Source: Streptomyces sp. ATexAB-D23
GTDB taxonomy: Bacteria; Actinomycetota; Actinomycetes; Streptomycetales; Streptomycetaceae
Direction: 5' to 3'
DNA length: 64,000 bases
Assembly (NCBI RefSeq): GCF_000373645.1
Contig: NZ_KB892008.1
Coordinates: 62,195 to 126,194, forward strand
The notes beneath the pieces are model-generated. The model was not told the origin of the DNA. It did no database searches and saw only the letters and a program-made list of their open reading frames with translations. Made by a program: the position numbers and the translations under genes. Positions 40,575 through 49,603 of this stretch are shown one piece after another (position 1 is the stretch's first letter; each line of letters starts with the position of its first letter).

Positions 40575-41621
40575 ATGACTCAGTCACCCACACAGCCGCA
40601 GGCGCGTGCCCACATCAGCATCCCGGCCGCTCACCCCATGGTGATGCTGCTCGGAGCGGGCGACTCGCTGCTGCGCGTGATCGAAGCGGCGTTCCCGGCG
40701 GCCGACATCCACGTCCGGGGCAATGACATAAGCGCAACGGGAGACGCGGCGGACATCGCCCTGATCCAGCGCCTGTTCGACGAGATGGTGCTGGTGCTCC
40801 GCACCGGTCAGCCGATGACGGAGGACGCTGTGGAACGGTCGATCGCGATGCTCAAGGCCAGTGACAAGGGCCAGGCGGACGGGACCGAGACCCCGGCCGA
40901 GGTGCTCACCCAGAACATCCTCTCCAGCCGCGGCCGCACCATCCGCCCCAAGACGCTCAACCAGAAGCGGTACGTCGACGCGATCGACAAGCACACGATC
41001 GTCTTCGGCATCGGCCCCGCCGGTACGGGCAAGACCTATCTCGCCATGGCCAAGGCGGTCCAGGCCCTTCAGTCCAAGCAGGTCAGCCGGATCATCCTGA
41101 CCCGTCCGGCCGTCGAGGCGGGCGAGCGGCTCGGCTTCCTGCCCGGCACGCTCTTCGACAAGATCGACCCGTATCTGCGCCCGCTCTACGACGCCCTGCA
41201 CGACATGCTCGACCCCGACTCGATCCCGCGCCTGATGGCTGCGGGCACGATCGAGGTCGCACCACTGGCGTACATGCGGGGACGGACCCTGAACGACGCC
41301 TTCATCATCCTGGACGAGGCGCAGAACACCAGCGCCGAGCAGATGAAGATGTTCCTGACCCGCCTCGGCTTCGACTCGAAGATCGTCGTCACCGGTGACG
41401 TCACCCAGGTCGACCTGCCGAGCGGCACCAAGAGCGGTCTGCGCCAGGTGCAGGAGATCCTGGAGGGCATCGACGACGTGCACTTCTCCCGGCTCACCTC
41501 CCAGGATGTCGTCCGGCACAAGCTGGTCGGCCGTATCGTCGACGCGTACGAGAAGTACGACAGCAAGGGCGATCAGGACGGCAACGGCAAGGGCCGGGGC
41601 CGCCACAACGGGAAGCAGTAG
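40575..41621 (+). CDS. phoH: PhoH-like ATPase
   Basis: The 348-residue protein has the PhoH P-loop GPAGTGKT, ILTRPAVEAGERLGFLPG, and Walker B FIILDEAQN, all typical. Bacterial PhoH-like proteins are thought to act on RNA together with YbeY, whose gene follows 10 bp later. ATG at 40575 has GAGGG about 8 nt upstream; an in-frame ATG at 40551 is an alternative, but GGAGG lies too close to it. The C-terminus is a short charged tail. Confidence 0.94.
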   Translation: MTQSPTQPQARAHISIPAAHPMVMLLGAGDSLLRVIEAAFPAADIHVRGNDISATGDAADIALIQRLFDEMVLVLRTGQPMTEDAVERSIAMLKASDKGQADGTETPAEVLTQNILSSRGRTIRPKTLNQKRYVDAIDKHTIVFGIGPAGTGKTYLAMAKAVQALQSKQVSRIILTRPAVEAGERLGFLPGTLFDKIDPYLRPLYDALHDMLDPDSIPRLMAAGTIEVAPLAYMRGRTLNDAFIILDEAQNTSAEQMKMFLTRLGFDSKIVVTGDVTQVDLPSGTKSGLRQVQEILEGIDDVHFSRLTSQDVVRHKLVGRIVDAYEKYDSKGDQDGNGKGRGRHNGKQ

Positions 41622-41630
41622 CAGCGCACC

Positions 41631-42128
41631 ATGTCGATCGACGTCAACAACGAGTCCGGAACCGAGGTCGACGAGCAGGCGATCCTCGACATCGCCCGCT
41701 ACGCGCTCGCGCGCATGCGGATCCACCCGCTCTCCGAACTCTCGGTGATCGTGGTGGACGGCGCCGCCATGGAGCAGCTGCACATCCAGTGGATGGACCT
41801 GCCGGGCCCGACGGATGTCATGTCCTTCCCGATGGACGAGCTGCGTCCGCCGGCCAAGGACGACGAGGAGCCCCCGCAGGGGCTCCTCGGTGACATCGTG
41901 CTCTGTCCCGAGGTCGCCAAGAGGCAGGGCGAGGAAGCCGAGACGCAGCACTCCATGGACGAGGAGCTCCAGCTCCTCACCGTCCACGGGGTGCTGCACC
42001 TGCTGGGCTACGACCACGAGGAGCCGGACGAGAAGGCCGAGATGTTCGGCCTCCAGGCGGCCATCGTGGACGGCTGGCGCGGTGAGCACGGGCTGACCGG
42101 CCCGTCCCCCGCCCCGACCCTCTCGTGA
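41631..42128 (+). CDS. ybeY: Endoribonuclease YbeY (rRNA maturation factor)
   Basis: The 165-residue metalloprotein has the zinc motif [11 protein letters not shown] and contributes to 16S rRNA 3' maturation and ribosome quality control. [13 protein letters not shown] is the other family signature. It follows phoH by 9 bp and overlaps the CNNM/CBS gene by 4 nt (GTGA), so it is within one operon. Confidence 0.96.
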   Translation: MSIDVNNESGTEVDEQAILDIARYALARMRIHPLSELSVIVVDGAAMEQLHIQWMDLPGPTDVMSFPMDELRPPAKDDEEPPQGLLGDIVLCPEVAKRQGEEAETQHSMDEELQLLTVHGVLHLLGYDHEEPDEKAEMFGLQAAIVDGWRGEHGLTGPSPAPTLS

Positions 42129-43420
42129 GCCTGCCCCTGATCTCCGGCGTCGTCCTGCTGGTCGTCGTCGGCTGGCTCGCGGCCTGCGCGGAGGCCGGTA
42201 TCGCCCGCACGTCGAGCTTCCGGGCCGCCGAGGCGGTCCGCTCGGGCCGGCGCGGCAGCGCCAAGCTGGAACAGGTCGCGGCCGATCCGACGCGCTACCT
42301 CAATATGGCCCTGCTGGTGCGGGTCGCCTGCGAGATGGCCGCCGGGGTGCTCGTCACATACGCCTGCCTGAAGGAGTTCCCGGAGACCTGGGAGGCGCTG
42401 GCCGTCGCGATCGGTGTGATGGTCCTCGTCTCCTATGTCGCGATCGGCGTCTCCCCGCGCACCATCGGCCGCCAGCATCCGCTGAACACGGCCACCGCCG
42501 CCGCGTACGTCCTGCTGCCGCTGGCCAGGGTCATGGGCCCCGTCCCGCAGCTGCTGATCCTCATCGGTAACGCGCTGACCCCCGGCAAGGGGTTCCGCAA
42601 GGGCCCGTTCGCCAGCGAGGCCGAGCTGCGGGCCATGGTGGACCTCGCCGAGCAGGAGTCGCTGATCGAGGACGAGGAGCGCCGCATGGTGCATTCCGTC
42701 TTCGAGCTCGGCGACACCCTCGTGCGCGAGGTGATGGTGCCCCGCACCGACCTGGTCTGCATCGAGCGCTACAAGACGATCCGCCAGGCGCTCACCCTCG
42801 CGCTGCGGTCCGGGTTCTCGCGGATCCCGGTCACCGGCGAGAACGAGGACGACATCGTCGGCATCGTCTACCTCAAGGACCTGGTCCGCAAGACGCACAT
42901 CAACCGGGAGTCGGAGGCCGACCCGGTCTCCACGGCGATGCGCCCCGCCGCGTTCGTGCCCGACACGAAGAACGCCGGTGACCTGCTGCGCGAGATGCAG
43001 CAGGAGCGCAGCCACGTCGCCGTCGTCATCGACGAGTACGGCGGCACGGCGGGCATCGTCACCATCGAGGACATCCTGGAGGAGATCGTCGGCGAGATCA
43101 CCGACGAGTACGACCGCGAACTGCCGCCCGTCCAGGCGCTGGAGAACGGCTGCTTCCGGGTGACCGCCCGGCTCGACATCGGCGACCTCGGTGACCTGTT
43201 CGGGCTCGACGAGTACGACGACGAGGACGTGGAGACGGTCGGCGGGCTCCTGGCCAAGGCGCTGGGGCGGGTCCCGATCGCCGGCGCTTCCTCGGAGGTC
43301 GAACTCCCCGACGGGCGGCGGCTGCGGCTGACGGCCGAATCCCCGGCCGGCCGGCGCAACAAGATCGTCACGGTGCTGGTGGAGCCGGTGGCTCCCGAGG
43401 AGGAGGGCGTCCCGGAATGA
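42125..43420 (+). CDS. Hemolysin-C-like CNNM/CBS/CorC transporter-domain protein
   Basis: The 431-residue protein has an N-terminal CNNM membrane domain with about four spans (1-180), a pair of CBS domains (about 200-330; [15 protein letters not shown] and [12 protein letters not shown]) and a C-terminal CorC_HlyC domain (about 345-420). Related proteins are implicated in Mg2+ or other cation efflux; hemolysin is a historical name. The GTG start overlaps the ybeY stop and the stop overlaps the next ATG, so it is mid-operon. Confidence 0.93.
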   Translation: MSLPLISGVVLLVVVGWLAACAEAGIARTSSFRAAEAVRSGRRGSAKLEQVAADPTRYLNMALLVRVACEMAAGVLVTYACLKEFPETWEALAVAIGVMVLVSYVAIGVSPRTIGRQHPLNTATAAAYVLLPLARVMGPVPQLLILIGNALTPGKGFRKGPFASEAELRAMVDLAEQESLIEDEERRMVHSVFELGDTLVREVMVPRTDLVCIERYKTIRQALTLALRSGFSRIPVTGENEDDIVGIVYLKDLVRKTHINRESEADPVSTAMRPAAFVPDTKNAGDLLREMQQERSHVAVVIDEYGGTAGIVTIEDILEEIVGEITDEYDRELPPVQALENGCFRVTARLDIGDLGDLFGLDEYDDEDVETVGGLLAKALGRVPIAGASSEVELPDGRRLRLTAESPAGRRNKIVTVLVEPVAPEEEGVPE

Positions 43421-43770
43421 CACCGCAGCAGCTGAGGGCCTTCTGCCTGAGCTTCAACGCGAGCGCCGAGGAGTTCCCGTTCGGCCCGGAGGCGTCCGTC
43501 TTCAAGGTGGTCGGCAAGATGTTCGCGCTGAGCTCGCTGGACGCACGGCCGCTGACGGTGAACCTCAAGTGCGACCCGGACGACGCCGTGCGGCTCCGCG
43601 AGCAGTACGAGGCGGTGGCGCCCGGCTGGCACATGAACAAGCGGCACTGGAACACCGTCACCGTGTCCGGACTGCCCGACGCGAAGCTGCGCGAGCTGAT
43701 CGAGGACAGCTACGACCTGGTGGTGGCCGGCCTCCCGAGGGCGGAGCGGCTGCGGCTGGACCGGCCGTAG
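43417..43770 (+). CDS. MmcQ/YjbR family protein
   Basis: The 117-residue protein matches the YjbR/MmcQ fold, a CyaY-like DNA-binding-type domain: EEFPFGPEASVFKVVGKMFAL, NLKCDPDDAVRLREQY and the GWHMNKRHWNTV segment. Function is unknown. The ATG overlaps the preceding stop (ATGA). It is the last gene of the phoH-ybeY-CNNM operon. Confidence 0.88.
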   Translation: MTPQQLRAFCLSFNASAEEFPFGPEASVFKVVGKMFALSSLDARPLTVNLKCDPDDAVRLREQYEAVAPGWHMNKRHWNTVTVSGLPDAKLRELIEDSYDLVVAGLPRAERLRLDRP

Positions 43771-43814
43771 GGCCCGGCCGGGCTCCCGCGTGCCCGGGTC
43801 CGCACCGGGCTTCG

Positions 43815-43820
43815 TATGCT
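43815..43820 (+). promoter_or_regulatory. -10 box of the deaminase-like gene, leaderless type
   Basis: TATGCT ends 6 nt before the ATG at 43827; there is no ribosome site. Confidence 0.55.
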
Positions 43821-43826
43821 CGGCAC

Positions 43827-44180
43827 ATGACTGAGAGCACCGACCTCGGCGCCGAGGACCGCAAGATCGTCACCCTCGCGCGCAGCGCCCGTGCCCGCAA
43901 CGGTGTGCCGGAGGGCGCGGCCGTACGGGACGAGACCGGCCGCACGTATGTGGCGGGGACCGTCGAGCTGGAGTCGCTGAAGCTCAGCGCGCTGCGGACG
44001 GCCGTCGCGATGGCGGTGGCCAGCGGGGCGACGTCCCTGGAGGCCGCCGCGGTCGTCTCCGACGCCGAGACCCCCTCCGACGAGGACCGGGCCGCCGTAC
44101 GGGACCTGGGCGGGCCCGACACGCCCGTGCTGCTGGCCGGGCCGGACGGGCAGCTGCGGCTCAGCGTCACGGCCGGCTGA
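43827..44180 (+). CDS. Cytidine-deaminase-like protein lacking the zinc-binding residues
   Basis: The 117-residue protein follows the cytidine deaminase fold in order and length (IVTLARSARARNGVPEGAAVRDETGRTYVAGTVE). Where active enzymes have CAE or HAE, this one reads SLKLSALRTAV, and there is no PCxxC pair downstream; no Cys or His is present at all. It is therefore very unlikely to deaminate. Similar genes are annotated as cytidine deaminase near era in Streptomyces, from memory. TATGCT 6 nt before the ATG suggests a leaderless transcript. Confidence 0.8.
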   Translation: MTESTDLGAEDRKIVTLARSARARNGVPEGAAVRDETGRTYVAGTVELESLKLSALRTAVAMAVASGATSLEAAAVVSDAETPSDEDRAAVRDLGGPDTPVLLAGPDGQLRLSVTAG

Positions 44181-44186
44181 CCTTCT

Positions 44187-44238
44187 CGCGTACCGGCGCC
44201 CCGCCTCCCGAGTGTGGGAGGCGGGGCGCCGGTACGCG
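44187..44238 (+). terminator. Strong terminator after the deaminase-like gene
   Basis: Perfect 23-bp stem (from CGCGTACCGGCGCCCC) with a 6-nt loop GAGTGT. Confidence 0.85.
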
Positions 44239-44373
44239 CGGATCTTGACAGCATCTGATGGCCCATCAGTCGGTGCCGGCCGATTGCATTGACTTCTTTC
44301 CGGCCGGAGTCATCAATGGCCCCCTGCCCGGCGCGGACGAGCCGTCGCGCCGGATTCCGCGGGAGGGGGCTCC

Positions 44374-45930
44374 ATGCGTCCAGCCAGCCGACGTACCGGC
44401 ATCCGAAGAACCGGCATCCGAAGAACCGACGAGCGAGGAGCCGGTGAGGGAAGAACCGGCGTGGGAAGAACCGGTGTGCGAGCGTCCGATGCCGGGTGGT
44501 CCGGCGGCCGGTGGTCCGGAGACCAGCGGTCCGGCGGCCGGTGGCTCGGGGAGCGGCGGTCCGGCGGCCGGTGGTCCGGAGATCAGCGGTCCGGCGGCCG
44601 GGTGGGTCGCCGCCGGGGCCGGCGCTGGGCCGCCGTGCTGGGGGCCGGGGCGCTCGTCGTCGCCGGGGGAGGGCTGCTCGCCGGGCCGGCGCAGGCCATG
44701 GCGACGGCCTCGGTCGCGGTGGACTTCCCGACCCACTGCATCCCGCCCGCCATCGCGGGCATCCCGCCGATCGACGGGACGACCTCGGCCGAGATCACCG
44801 TCGACAACGCCGCCCCGAAGGTCGGCGACACCGTCACGGTGACGTACACCGTCGTCGAAGCCGCCGCGAGCAACCCGGTCGACCTCGCGCTGCCCGCCGA
44901 CATCATGACGCCGACCGGCAACGTCTCCGTCGCGGGCGCGCAGTCCGGGGACATCACGGTGACGGGCCCGAAGAAGAACGAGCCGGTGCCCGGCAAGGGA
45001 GCCTTTCCGTCGTTCTCGATGAGCGGCACCTTCACGGTCACCGCCCCCGGTGAGATCACGCTCTCGCCCGGCGACTACAACATCCACACCAGCTACATCA
45101 TGGAGCTGGACACGCCCTGCACGGTCACCGATCCGCCTGCCCCCGTCTCGCAGACGATCACCGCCACCGGCGGCCAGATCGACGAACGGTCCATCCGGCT
45201 CGGCGCGGCCTCCGGCAAGGCCGGCGATACCGTCACCGTCACCGGGACCGGCTTCACCGCGGGCGCCCCGGTCACGCTCGCCGGCCGCGCCGGGGACGCG
45301 CAGACCGGCGACACCGCGACGGCCGAGGCGGACGGCTCGGGCTCCTTCAGCGGGCAGCTCACCGTCAACGACCCCGCCACCACCGGCGTCGTCGCCTACG
45401 AGGGCACCGCCTGGGACCCCGACAAGGGCGCCGGGCCGCAGGCCTACACCGTCACCCAGGGCGGCGGTGAGACGCCGGACGGCAGCCAGCGTCTGACCTC
45501 CTCCGTCCGGGCGGGCACCCTCTCCATGACCCAGGCCGGGGACTCGGTCGCCCTGTCCGCGGTCGACTTCGGGCAGGGCGGCGCCTCCAGGGGCGCCCTG
45601 AACACGGTGATCGTCAAGGACTTCCGCGGCGGCCCCGCGGGCTGGTCCCTGACCGGCAAGGTCACCGACTTCACGGGACCGGGCGGGGCCGCCATCGGTG
45701 CCTCGGCGCTCGGCTGGGACCCGGTCTGCGAGACGAAGTCCGGCAGCCCCAGCACCTGTGCGGCCGGGTCGAAGGGAACGGTCGGCGGCGCGGGAGCGAC
45801 CCTGGCGTCCACGCCGGACGGCACGCTCACCGGAGGCGAGTTCACCGTGGACGCCCGGCTGTCGCTGGACGTACCGGCCTTCACCGCCCCCGGCGCGTAC
45901 ACCGGGGTGCTCACCCTCACCCTCACCTGA
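44374..45930 (+). CDS. Secreted WxL-domain-like surface protein with repetitive N-terminus
   Basis: Translation probably starts at 44374, which has GGGAGG 6-7 nt upstream. The first ~76 residues are Arg/Gly/Ser repeats encoded by a 15-bp array; a normal signal peptide follows (GRRRGRRWAAVLGAG... ending AQA-MA near residue 108). The mature part has Ig-like beta domains and ends with a WxL-like domain (GWSLTGKVTDF and a C-terminal strand-rich region). WxL domains bind the cell wall in Firmicutes and are encoded next to DUF916 proteins, exactly the gene that follows here. GTG at 44602, directly at the signal peptide, is an alternative start without a ribosome site. Confidence 0.72.
   Translation: MRPASRRTGIRRTGIRRTDERGAGEGRTGVGRTGVRASDAGWSGGRWSGDQRSGGRWLGERRSGGRWSGDQRSGGRVGRRRGRRWAAVLGAGALVVAGGGLLAGPAQAMATASVAVDFPTHCIPPAIAGIPPIDGTTSAEITVDNAAPKVGDTVTVTYTVVEAAASNPVDLALPADIMTPTGNVSVAGAQSGDITVTGPKKNEPVPGKGAFPSFSMSGTFTVTAPGEITLSPGDYNIHTSYIMELDTPCTVTDPPAPVSQTITATGGQIDERSIRLGAASGKAGDTVTVTGTGFTAGAPVTLAGRAGDAQTGDTATAEADGSGSFSGQLTVNDPATTGVVAYEGTAWDPDKGAGPQAYTVTQGGGETPDGSQRLTSSVRAGTLSMTQAGDSVALSAVDFGQGGASRGALNTVIVKDFRGGPAGWSLTGKVTDFTGPGGAAIGASALGWDPVCETKSGSPSTCAAGSKGTVGGAGATLASTPDGTLTGGEFTVDARLSLDVPAFTAPGAYTGVLTLTLT
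44405..44599 (+). repeat. Array of thirteen 15-bp units at the start of the WxL-like gene
   Basis: Six units of GAAGAACCGGCATCC type (44405-44494) are followed by seven of GGTGGTCCGGCGGCC/AGCGGTCCGGCGGCC type (44495-44599), the latter also grouping as 30-bp units. The array keeps the reading frame. Confidence 0.88.
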
Positions 45931-46024
45931 GCGCCCCTCGGGTGTGTCCCGTGATCAACCGGTGGGCCGGGCGCGCACCCGGCCGGCCCATCCCGCCCGA
46001 GCGTGCACCCTGGGGGCCCGCACC

Positions 46025-46981
46025 GTGCGTTCCAAGCTGTCCGTCCTTCTGCCGGCCCTGCTGACCGGGGCCCTGATCCTGCTCGGAGCCCCTGCCGCCG
46101 GCGCCGCCGACAACGGCAGCTGGTCGGTCTTCCCGGCCACCGCCGACGCGGGCGGGCGCCCGTACTTCTACCTGTCGGCCGACCCCGGCGCCACCCTCAC
46201 CGACCGGGTGACCGTCACCAACAAGACCGGCGCACCGCTCACCTTCCGGCTGTACGCGGCCGACGCCTACAACACCGCGCGCGACGGCGGCTTCGCGGTC
46301 CGCTCACGCACCGAGAAGCAGCATGCCGTCGGGGCCTGGGCGACGGCGGGCCGCGACCGGGTCACCGTGAAGCCGCACGGCTCGGTCACCGTGCCCGTCA
46401 CCATCCGCGTCCCCGAGGACGCCGAGCCGGGCGACCACCCCGGCGCCCTCGTCGCCCTGGACGAGCGCATCGACCCGGCCGACGCGGGCGCCGTCGCCGT
46501 GGGCATCCAGAAGGCCGTCGGCGCCCGGATCTATCTGCGGGTCAACGGCCCGACGATGCCCGCGCTCTCCGTGGACGACGTGAAGGTCGAGCACACCCAG
46601 CCCCTGGTCCCGGGCACCGGCACGTCCCGGGCCGTCATCTCGTACACCCTGCGCAACCGGGGCAACGTCACGCTGGACCCCGAGGTCGCGCTCAAGGCCA
46701 AGGGGCTCTTCGGCCGCACCCTGCTCGCCCGGGACCTCAAACACGTCCCCTCGGAGCTGCTGCCGCACCAGGCGGTCCGGCTCACCGAGGAGTGGGCGGG
46801 AGCGCCGCAGCTGGAGTGGGGTGAGATCACCCTCACCGCGACCGCCCGCGAGACCCGCGAGTCCGCCTCCGCCTCGTACTTCGCCCTGCCCTGGCTGGTC
46901 GCCGGGGTGCTCGTGGCCCTGCTCGCCGGGGGTGCGGCGCTGTGGACACGGGCCCGGCGCAGGCGCCGCCGCGCCGCGTGA
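46025..46981 (+). CDS. DUF916-like membrane-anchored cell-surface protein
   Basis: The 318-residue protein has a signal peptide (MRSKLSVLLPALLTGALILL, cleaved near AGA), a DUF916-like region (about 35-150; LSADPGATLTDRVTVTNKT and VPVTIRVPEDAEPGDHPGAL), a second beta domain, and a C-terminal membrane helix (about 285-305) followed by an Arg-rich stop-transfer tail. DUF916 proteins pair with WxL proteins at the Gram-positive surface, so this and the preceding gene form a two-gene surface system. GTG at 46025 starts the signal peptide. Confidence 0.83.
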   Translation: MRSKLSVLLPALLTGALILLGAPAAGAADNGSWSVFPATADAGGRPYFYLSADPGATLTDRVTVTNKTGAPLTFRLYAADAYNTARDGGFAVRSRTEKQHAVGAWATAGRDRVTVKPHGSVTVPVTIRVPEDAEPGDHPGALVALDERIDPADAGAVAVGIQKAVGARIYLRVNGPTMPALSVDDVKVEHTQPLVPGTGTSRAVISYTLRNRGNVTLDPEVALKAKGLFGRTLLARDLKHVPSELLPHQAVRLTEEWAGAPQLEWGEITLTATARETRESASASYFALPWLVAGVLVALLAGGAALWTRARRRRRRAA

Positions 46982-47052
46982 AGCGGGGCCCCGGGGGGCG
47001 TGGCGGGCGCCTCGGTGCCCCGCGGTCCCCGCGATCGGGGACAATGGGCGCC

Positions 47053-48018
47053 ATGAGCGCTCGACCGAACCCTGAAGCCGCTGCGCGGCAGGCTGAGAAC
47101 ACCGACCCGCACCGGGCCGGTTTCGCCTGCTTCGTGGGACGTCCCAACGCGGGCAAGTCCACCCTGACGAACGCTCTGGTCGGCCGGAAGGTGGCCATCA
47201 CGTCCAACCGGCCGCAGACGACCCGGCACACCGTGCGCGGGATCGTGCACCGGCCGGACGCCCAGCTGATCCTGGTCGACACCCCCGGCCTCCACAAGCC
47301 GCGCACCCTGCTGGGCGAGCGGCTCAACGACGTCGTGCGCACCACCTGGGCCGAGGTCGACGTCATCGGCTTCTGCCTGCCCGCCGACCAGAAGCTCGGC
47401 CCCGGCGACAAGTACATCGTCAAGGAACTCGCGGGCATCAAGAAGACCCCCAAGATCGCGATCATCACCAAGACCGACCTGGTCGACTCCAAGCAGCTCG
47501 CCGAACAGCTGCTGGCCGTCTCCCGGCTCGGCGAGGAGCTCGGCTTCGAGTGGGCCGAGATCATCCCGGTCTCGGCCGTCAAGGACCGCCAGGTCGAGCT
47601 GCTGGCCGACCTGATCGCGCCCCTCCTGCCCGAGGGCCCGCCGCTCTACCCCGAGGGCGACCTCACCGACGAGCCGGAGATGGTCATGGTCGCGGAGCTG
47701 ATCCGTGAGGCCGCGCTCGAAGGCGTACGCGACGAGCTGCCGCACTCCATCGCGGTCGTCGTCGAGGAGATGCTGCCGCGCGAGGACCGGCCGGCGGACA
47801 AACCGCTGCTGGACATCCACGCCAACGTCTACATCGAGCGCCCCAGCCAGAAGGGCATCATCATCGGCCCGAAGGGCAAGCGGCTGAAGGACGTCGGCAC
47901 CAAGTCCCGCAAGCACATCGAAGCCCTCCTCGGCACACCGGTCTTCCTCGATCTGCACGTGAAGGTCGCCAAGGACTGGCAGCGCGACCCGAAGCAGCTG
48001 CGGAAGCTGGGGTTCTGA
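47053..48018 (+). CDS. era: GTPase Era
   Basis: The 321-residue GTPase binds 16S rRNA and assists 30S assembly. G1 GRPNAGKS, the switch region RPQTTRH, G3 DTPGLH, G4 TKTD and the C-terminal KH domain (IIIGPKGKRLKDVG) are all present. ATG at 47053 was chosen; ATG at 47044 (three codons earlier) is possible. GACAAT lies 7 nt before the chosen ATG, the same box as at hemW and recO, suggesting a leaderless transcript. The gene is separated from the phoH-ybeY operon by the surface cassette. Confidence 0.95.
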   Translation: MSARPNPEAAARQAENTDPHRAGFACFVGRPNAGKSTLTNALVGRKVAITSNRPQTTRHTVRGIVHRPDAQLILVDTPGLHKPRTLLGERLNDVVRTTWAEVDVIGFCLPADQKLGPGDKYIVKELAGIKKTPKIAIITKTDLVDSKQLAEQLLAVSRLGEELGFEWAEIIPVSAVKDRQVELLADLIAPLLPEGPPLYPEGDLTDEPEMVMVAELIREAALEGVRDELPHSIAVVVEEMLPREDRPADKPLLDIHANVYIERPSQKGIIIGPKGKRLKDVGTKSRKHIEALLGTPVFLDLHVKVAKDWQRDPKQLRKLGF

Positions 48019-48059
48019 AGGGCTCCCGCCTCAGCCCCGCCCGCTCGCGCCCGTCCCTC

Positions 48060-48326
48060 TCACGCGCCCTCCTTCAGGACGCGTGAGATCAGGGCGCGCT
48101 GGGCGTCGGTGAGGCGTGGGTCCGCGCAGTGCACGGTCCGGCCGTCGATCGTTATCCGGTAGCTGAAGCCGTCCGGGACCCCTCGGGGCGCGGTGTCCTG
48201 GCCCTCGGCCAGCGCCGAGCCCGCCAGGGCCTCCCACTCCTTGGCGTCGGCCAGTTGGGAGGTGTCGATCTCGCGGTGGCGCGCGATACCGGCGAAGCCG
48301 CCGGTCCTGCTCACCTGAATCCGCAT
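48060..48326 (-). CDS. Emfourin-like metalloprotease inhibitor
   Basis: The 88-residue protein begins MRIQVSRTGGFAGI, the pattern I recognise from emfourin (protealysin inhibitor), a small cytoplasmic protein that blocks M4 peptidases lacking a signal peptide. It lies 42 bp downstream of, and on the same strand as, an M4 protease gene that also lacks a signal peptide, which supports the assignment. AAGGA precedes the ATG by 6 nt. Confidence 0.82.
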   Translation of the reverse strand: MRIQVSRTGGFAGIARHREIDTSQLADAKEWEALAGSALAEGQDTAPRGVPDGFSYRITIDGRTVHCADPRLTDAQRALISRVLKEGA

Positions 48327-48368
48327 GTGCTGTCCTTCCACGCCGGACGGGCCGGTCGGTGTGCGTGC

Positions 48369-49445
48369 CTAACTGGTCGGAACGCCCACCTCCGACCAGG
48401 CCTTGAGGACCGCCTCGACCTCGTCGCCGTCCCCGAAGCGGTCTCGGGCCGCCGCCACGGTCAGGCGGGCGAAGTCCGCGAAGTCCGCGTCCACCGCCAG
48501 TTCACCACCTGTGAGCACATCGAACCAGAGCTGGCCCGCCCGCTCCCAGGAACTGCCGCCGAGCGCGGTCGCCAGGAGGTAGAAGGCTCGGTTGGGAATG
48601 CCGGAGTTGAGGTGCACCCCGCCGTTGTCGTCGCCGGTGCGGATGTAGTCGTCCATGGAAGCCGGCTGCGGGTCCTTGCCGAGCACGTCGTCGTCGTAGG
48701 CGGTGCCGGGCGCCTTCATCGAGCGCAGCGCCACGCCCTGGACCCGGGGCGCCAGCAGCCCCTCGCCGATCAGCCAGTCCGCCTGCTCGGCGGTCTGCCC
48801 CAGCGAGTACTGCTTGACGAGGGAGCCGAAGACGTCCGAGACCGATTCGTTGAGCGCGCCGGACTGGCCGTAGTAGCTGAGGTTGGCCGTGTACTGCGTG
48901 AGGCCGTGCGCGAGTTCGTGGGCGATCACGTCGATGGCGACGGTGAAGTCGAGGAAGATCTCGCCGTCCCCGTCACCGAAGACCATCTGCTCGCCGTCGA
49001 AGAAGGCGTTGTTGTACTTCTCGTCGTAGTGGACGGAGCCGATGAGCGGCAGGCCGTGGCCGTCGATCGAGCGGCGGCCGTAGGCGCTGAGGAGCAGTTC
49101 GAAGGTGGCGCCGAGGCCCGCGTACGCGCGGTTGACGCTGGCGTCGGATGTGGGGTCCTCGCCCTCGGCGCGGACCTTGGTGCCCGGCAGGTCCGTGCCG
49201 TGGCGGCAGTCGTAGAGCGTGCGGTCGGGTGTGGCGGACCCGTCGTCGTCCGGCTCGGGTGCGGCGGTGGGCCTGGCGACGGTGGTCATCTGCCGCCGGG
49301 TGCGCCGGGCGGCGTCGGACTGCAGGGTGCGGCGGGCCGGGTCCGCGAGGACGGGGTCCTCGGACTGGGACAGCTTGTCGAGGAGGTGGGGCGGAACAAT
49401 GGTGCAGAAGACGGGGTGAAACCCCTGCTGGATGTGAGGCTGCAT
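48369..49445 (-). CDS. M4 family neutral metalloprotease, protealysin-like
   Basis: The 358-residue zinc protease has HELAHGLTQY (HExxH) and the third ligand Glu in GALNESVSD, with the thermolysin C-terminal domain intact (VHLNSGIPNRAFY). It starts HIQQGFHPVFCTIVPPHLL, the short propeptide of protealysin-type enzymes (PPL motif), and has no signal peptide. In known relatives such proteases act inside cells or leave by a non-classical route. ATG at 49445 is preferred; it lacks a clear ribosome site. The emfourin-like gene follows on the same strand. Confidence 0.9.
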   Translation of the reverse strand: MQPHIQQGFHPVFCTIVPPHLLDKLSQSEDPVLADPARRTLQSDAARRTRRQMTTVARPTAAPEPDDDGSATPDRTLYDCRHGTDLPGTKVRAEGEDPTSDASVNRAYAGLGATFELLLSAYGRRSIDGHGLPLIGSVHYDEKYNNAFFDGEQMVFGDGDGEIFLDFTVAIDVIAHELAHGLTQYTANLSYYGQSGALNESVSDVFGSLVKQYSLGQTAEQADWLIGEGLLAPRVQGVALRSMKAPGTAYDDDVLGKDPQPASMDDYIRTGDDNGGVHLNSGIPNRAFYLLATALGGSSWERAGQLWFDVLTGGELAVDADFADFARLTVAAARDRFGDGDEVEAVLKAWSEVGVPTS

Positions 49446-49588
49446 ACACACGACTGTGGCAGTGCGTAAGCGCAATGTCACTGGTTGCAACCGGGATTGA
49501 CGAAATAGAGTGATTGGTCACCGTTGGGTGTTTCAGCCGCTCGATCCCGCATACTGATACGGCACCGACGTCTCGGGCGCCCCTCGGC

Positions 49589-49594
49589 TAGTCT
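49589..49594 (+). promoter_or_regulatory. -10 box of leuA
   Basis: TAGTCT lies 9 nt before the leader-peptide ATG at 49604. Confidence 0.5.
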
Positions 49595-49603
49595 CGACGC
49601 ATC

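Noticed and set aside
44258..44842. EEP-rich alternative frame over the 15-bp array
   Set aside because: It has no signal peptide and ends inside the WxL-like gene; the frame starting at 44374 has a ribosome site and continues into the signal peptide and mature domains.
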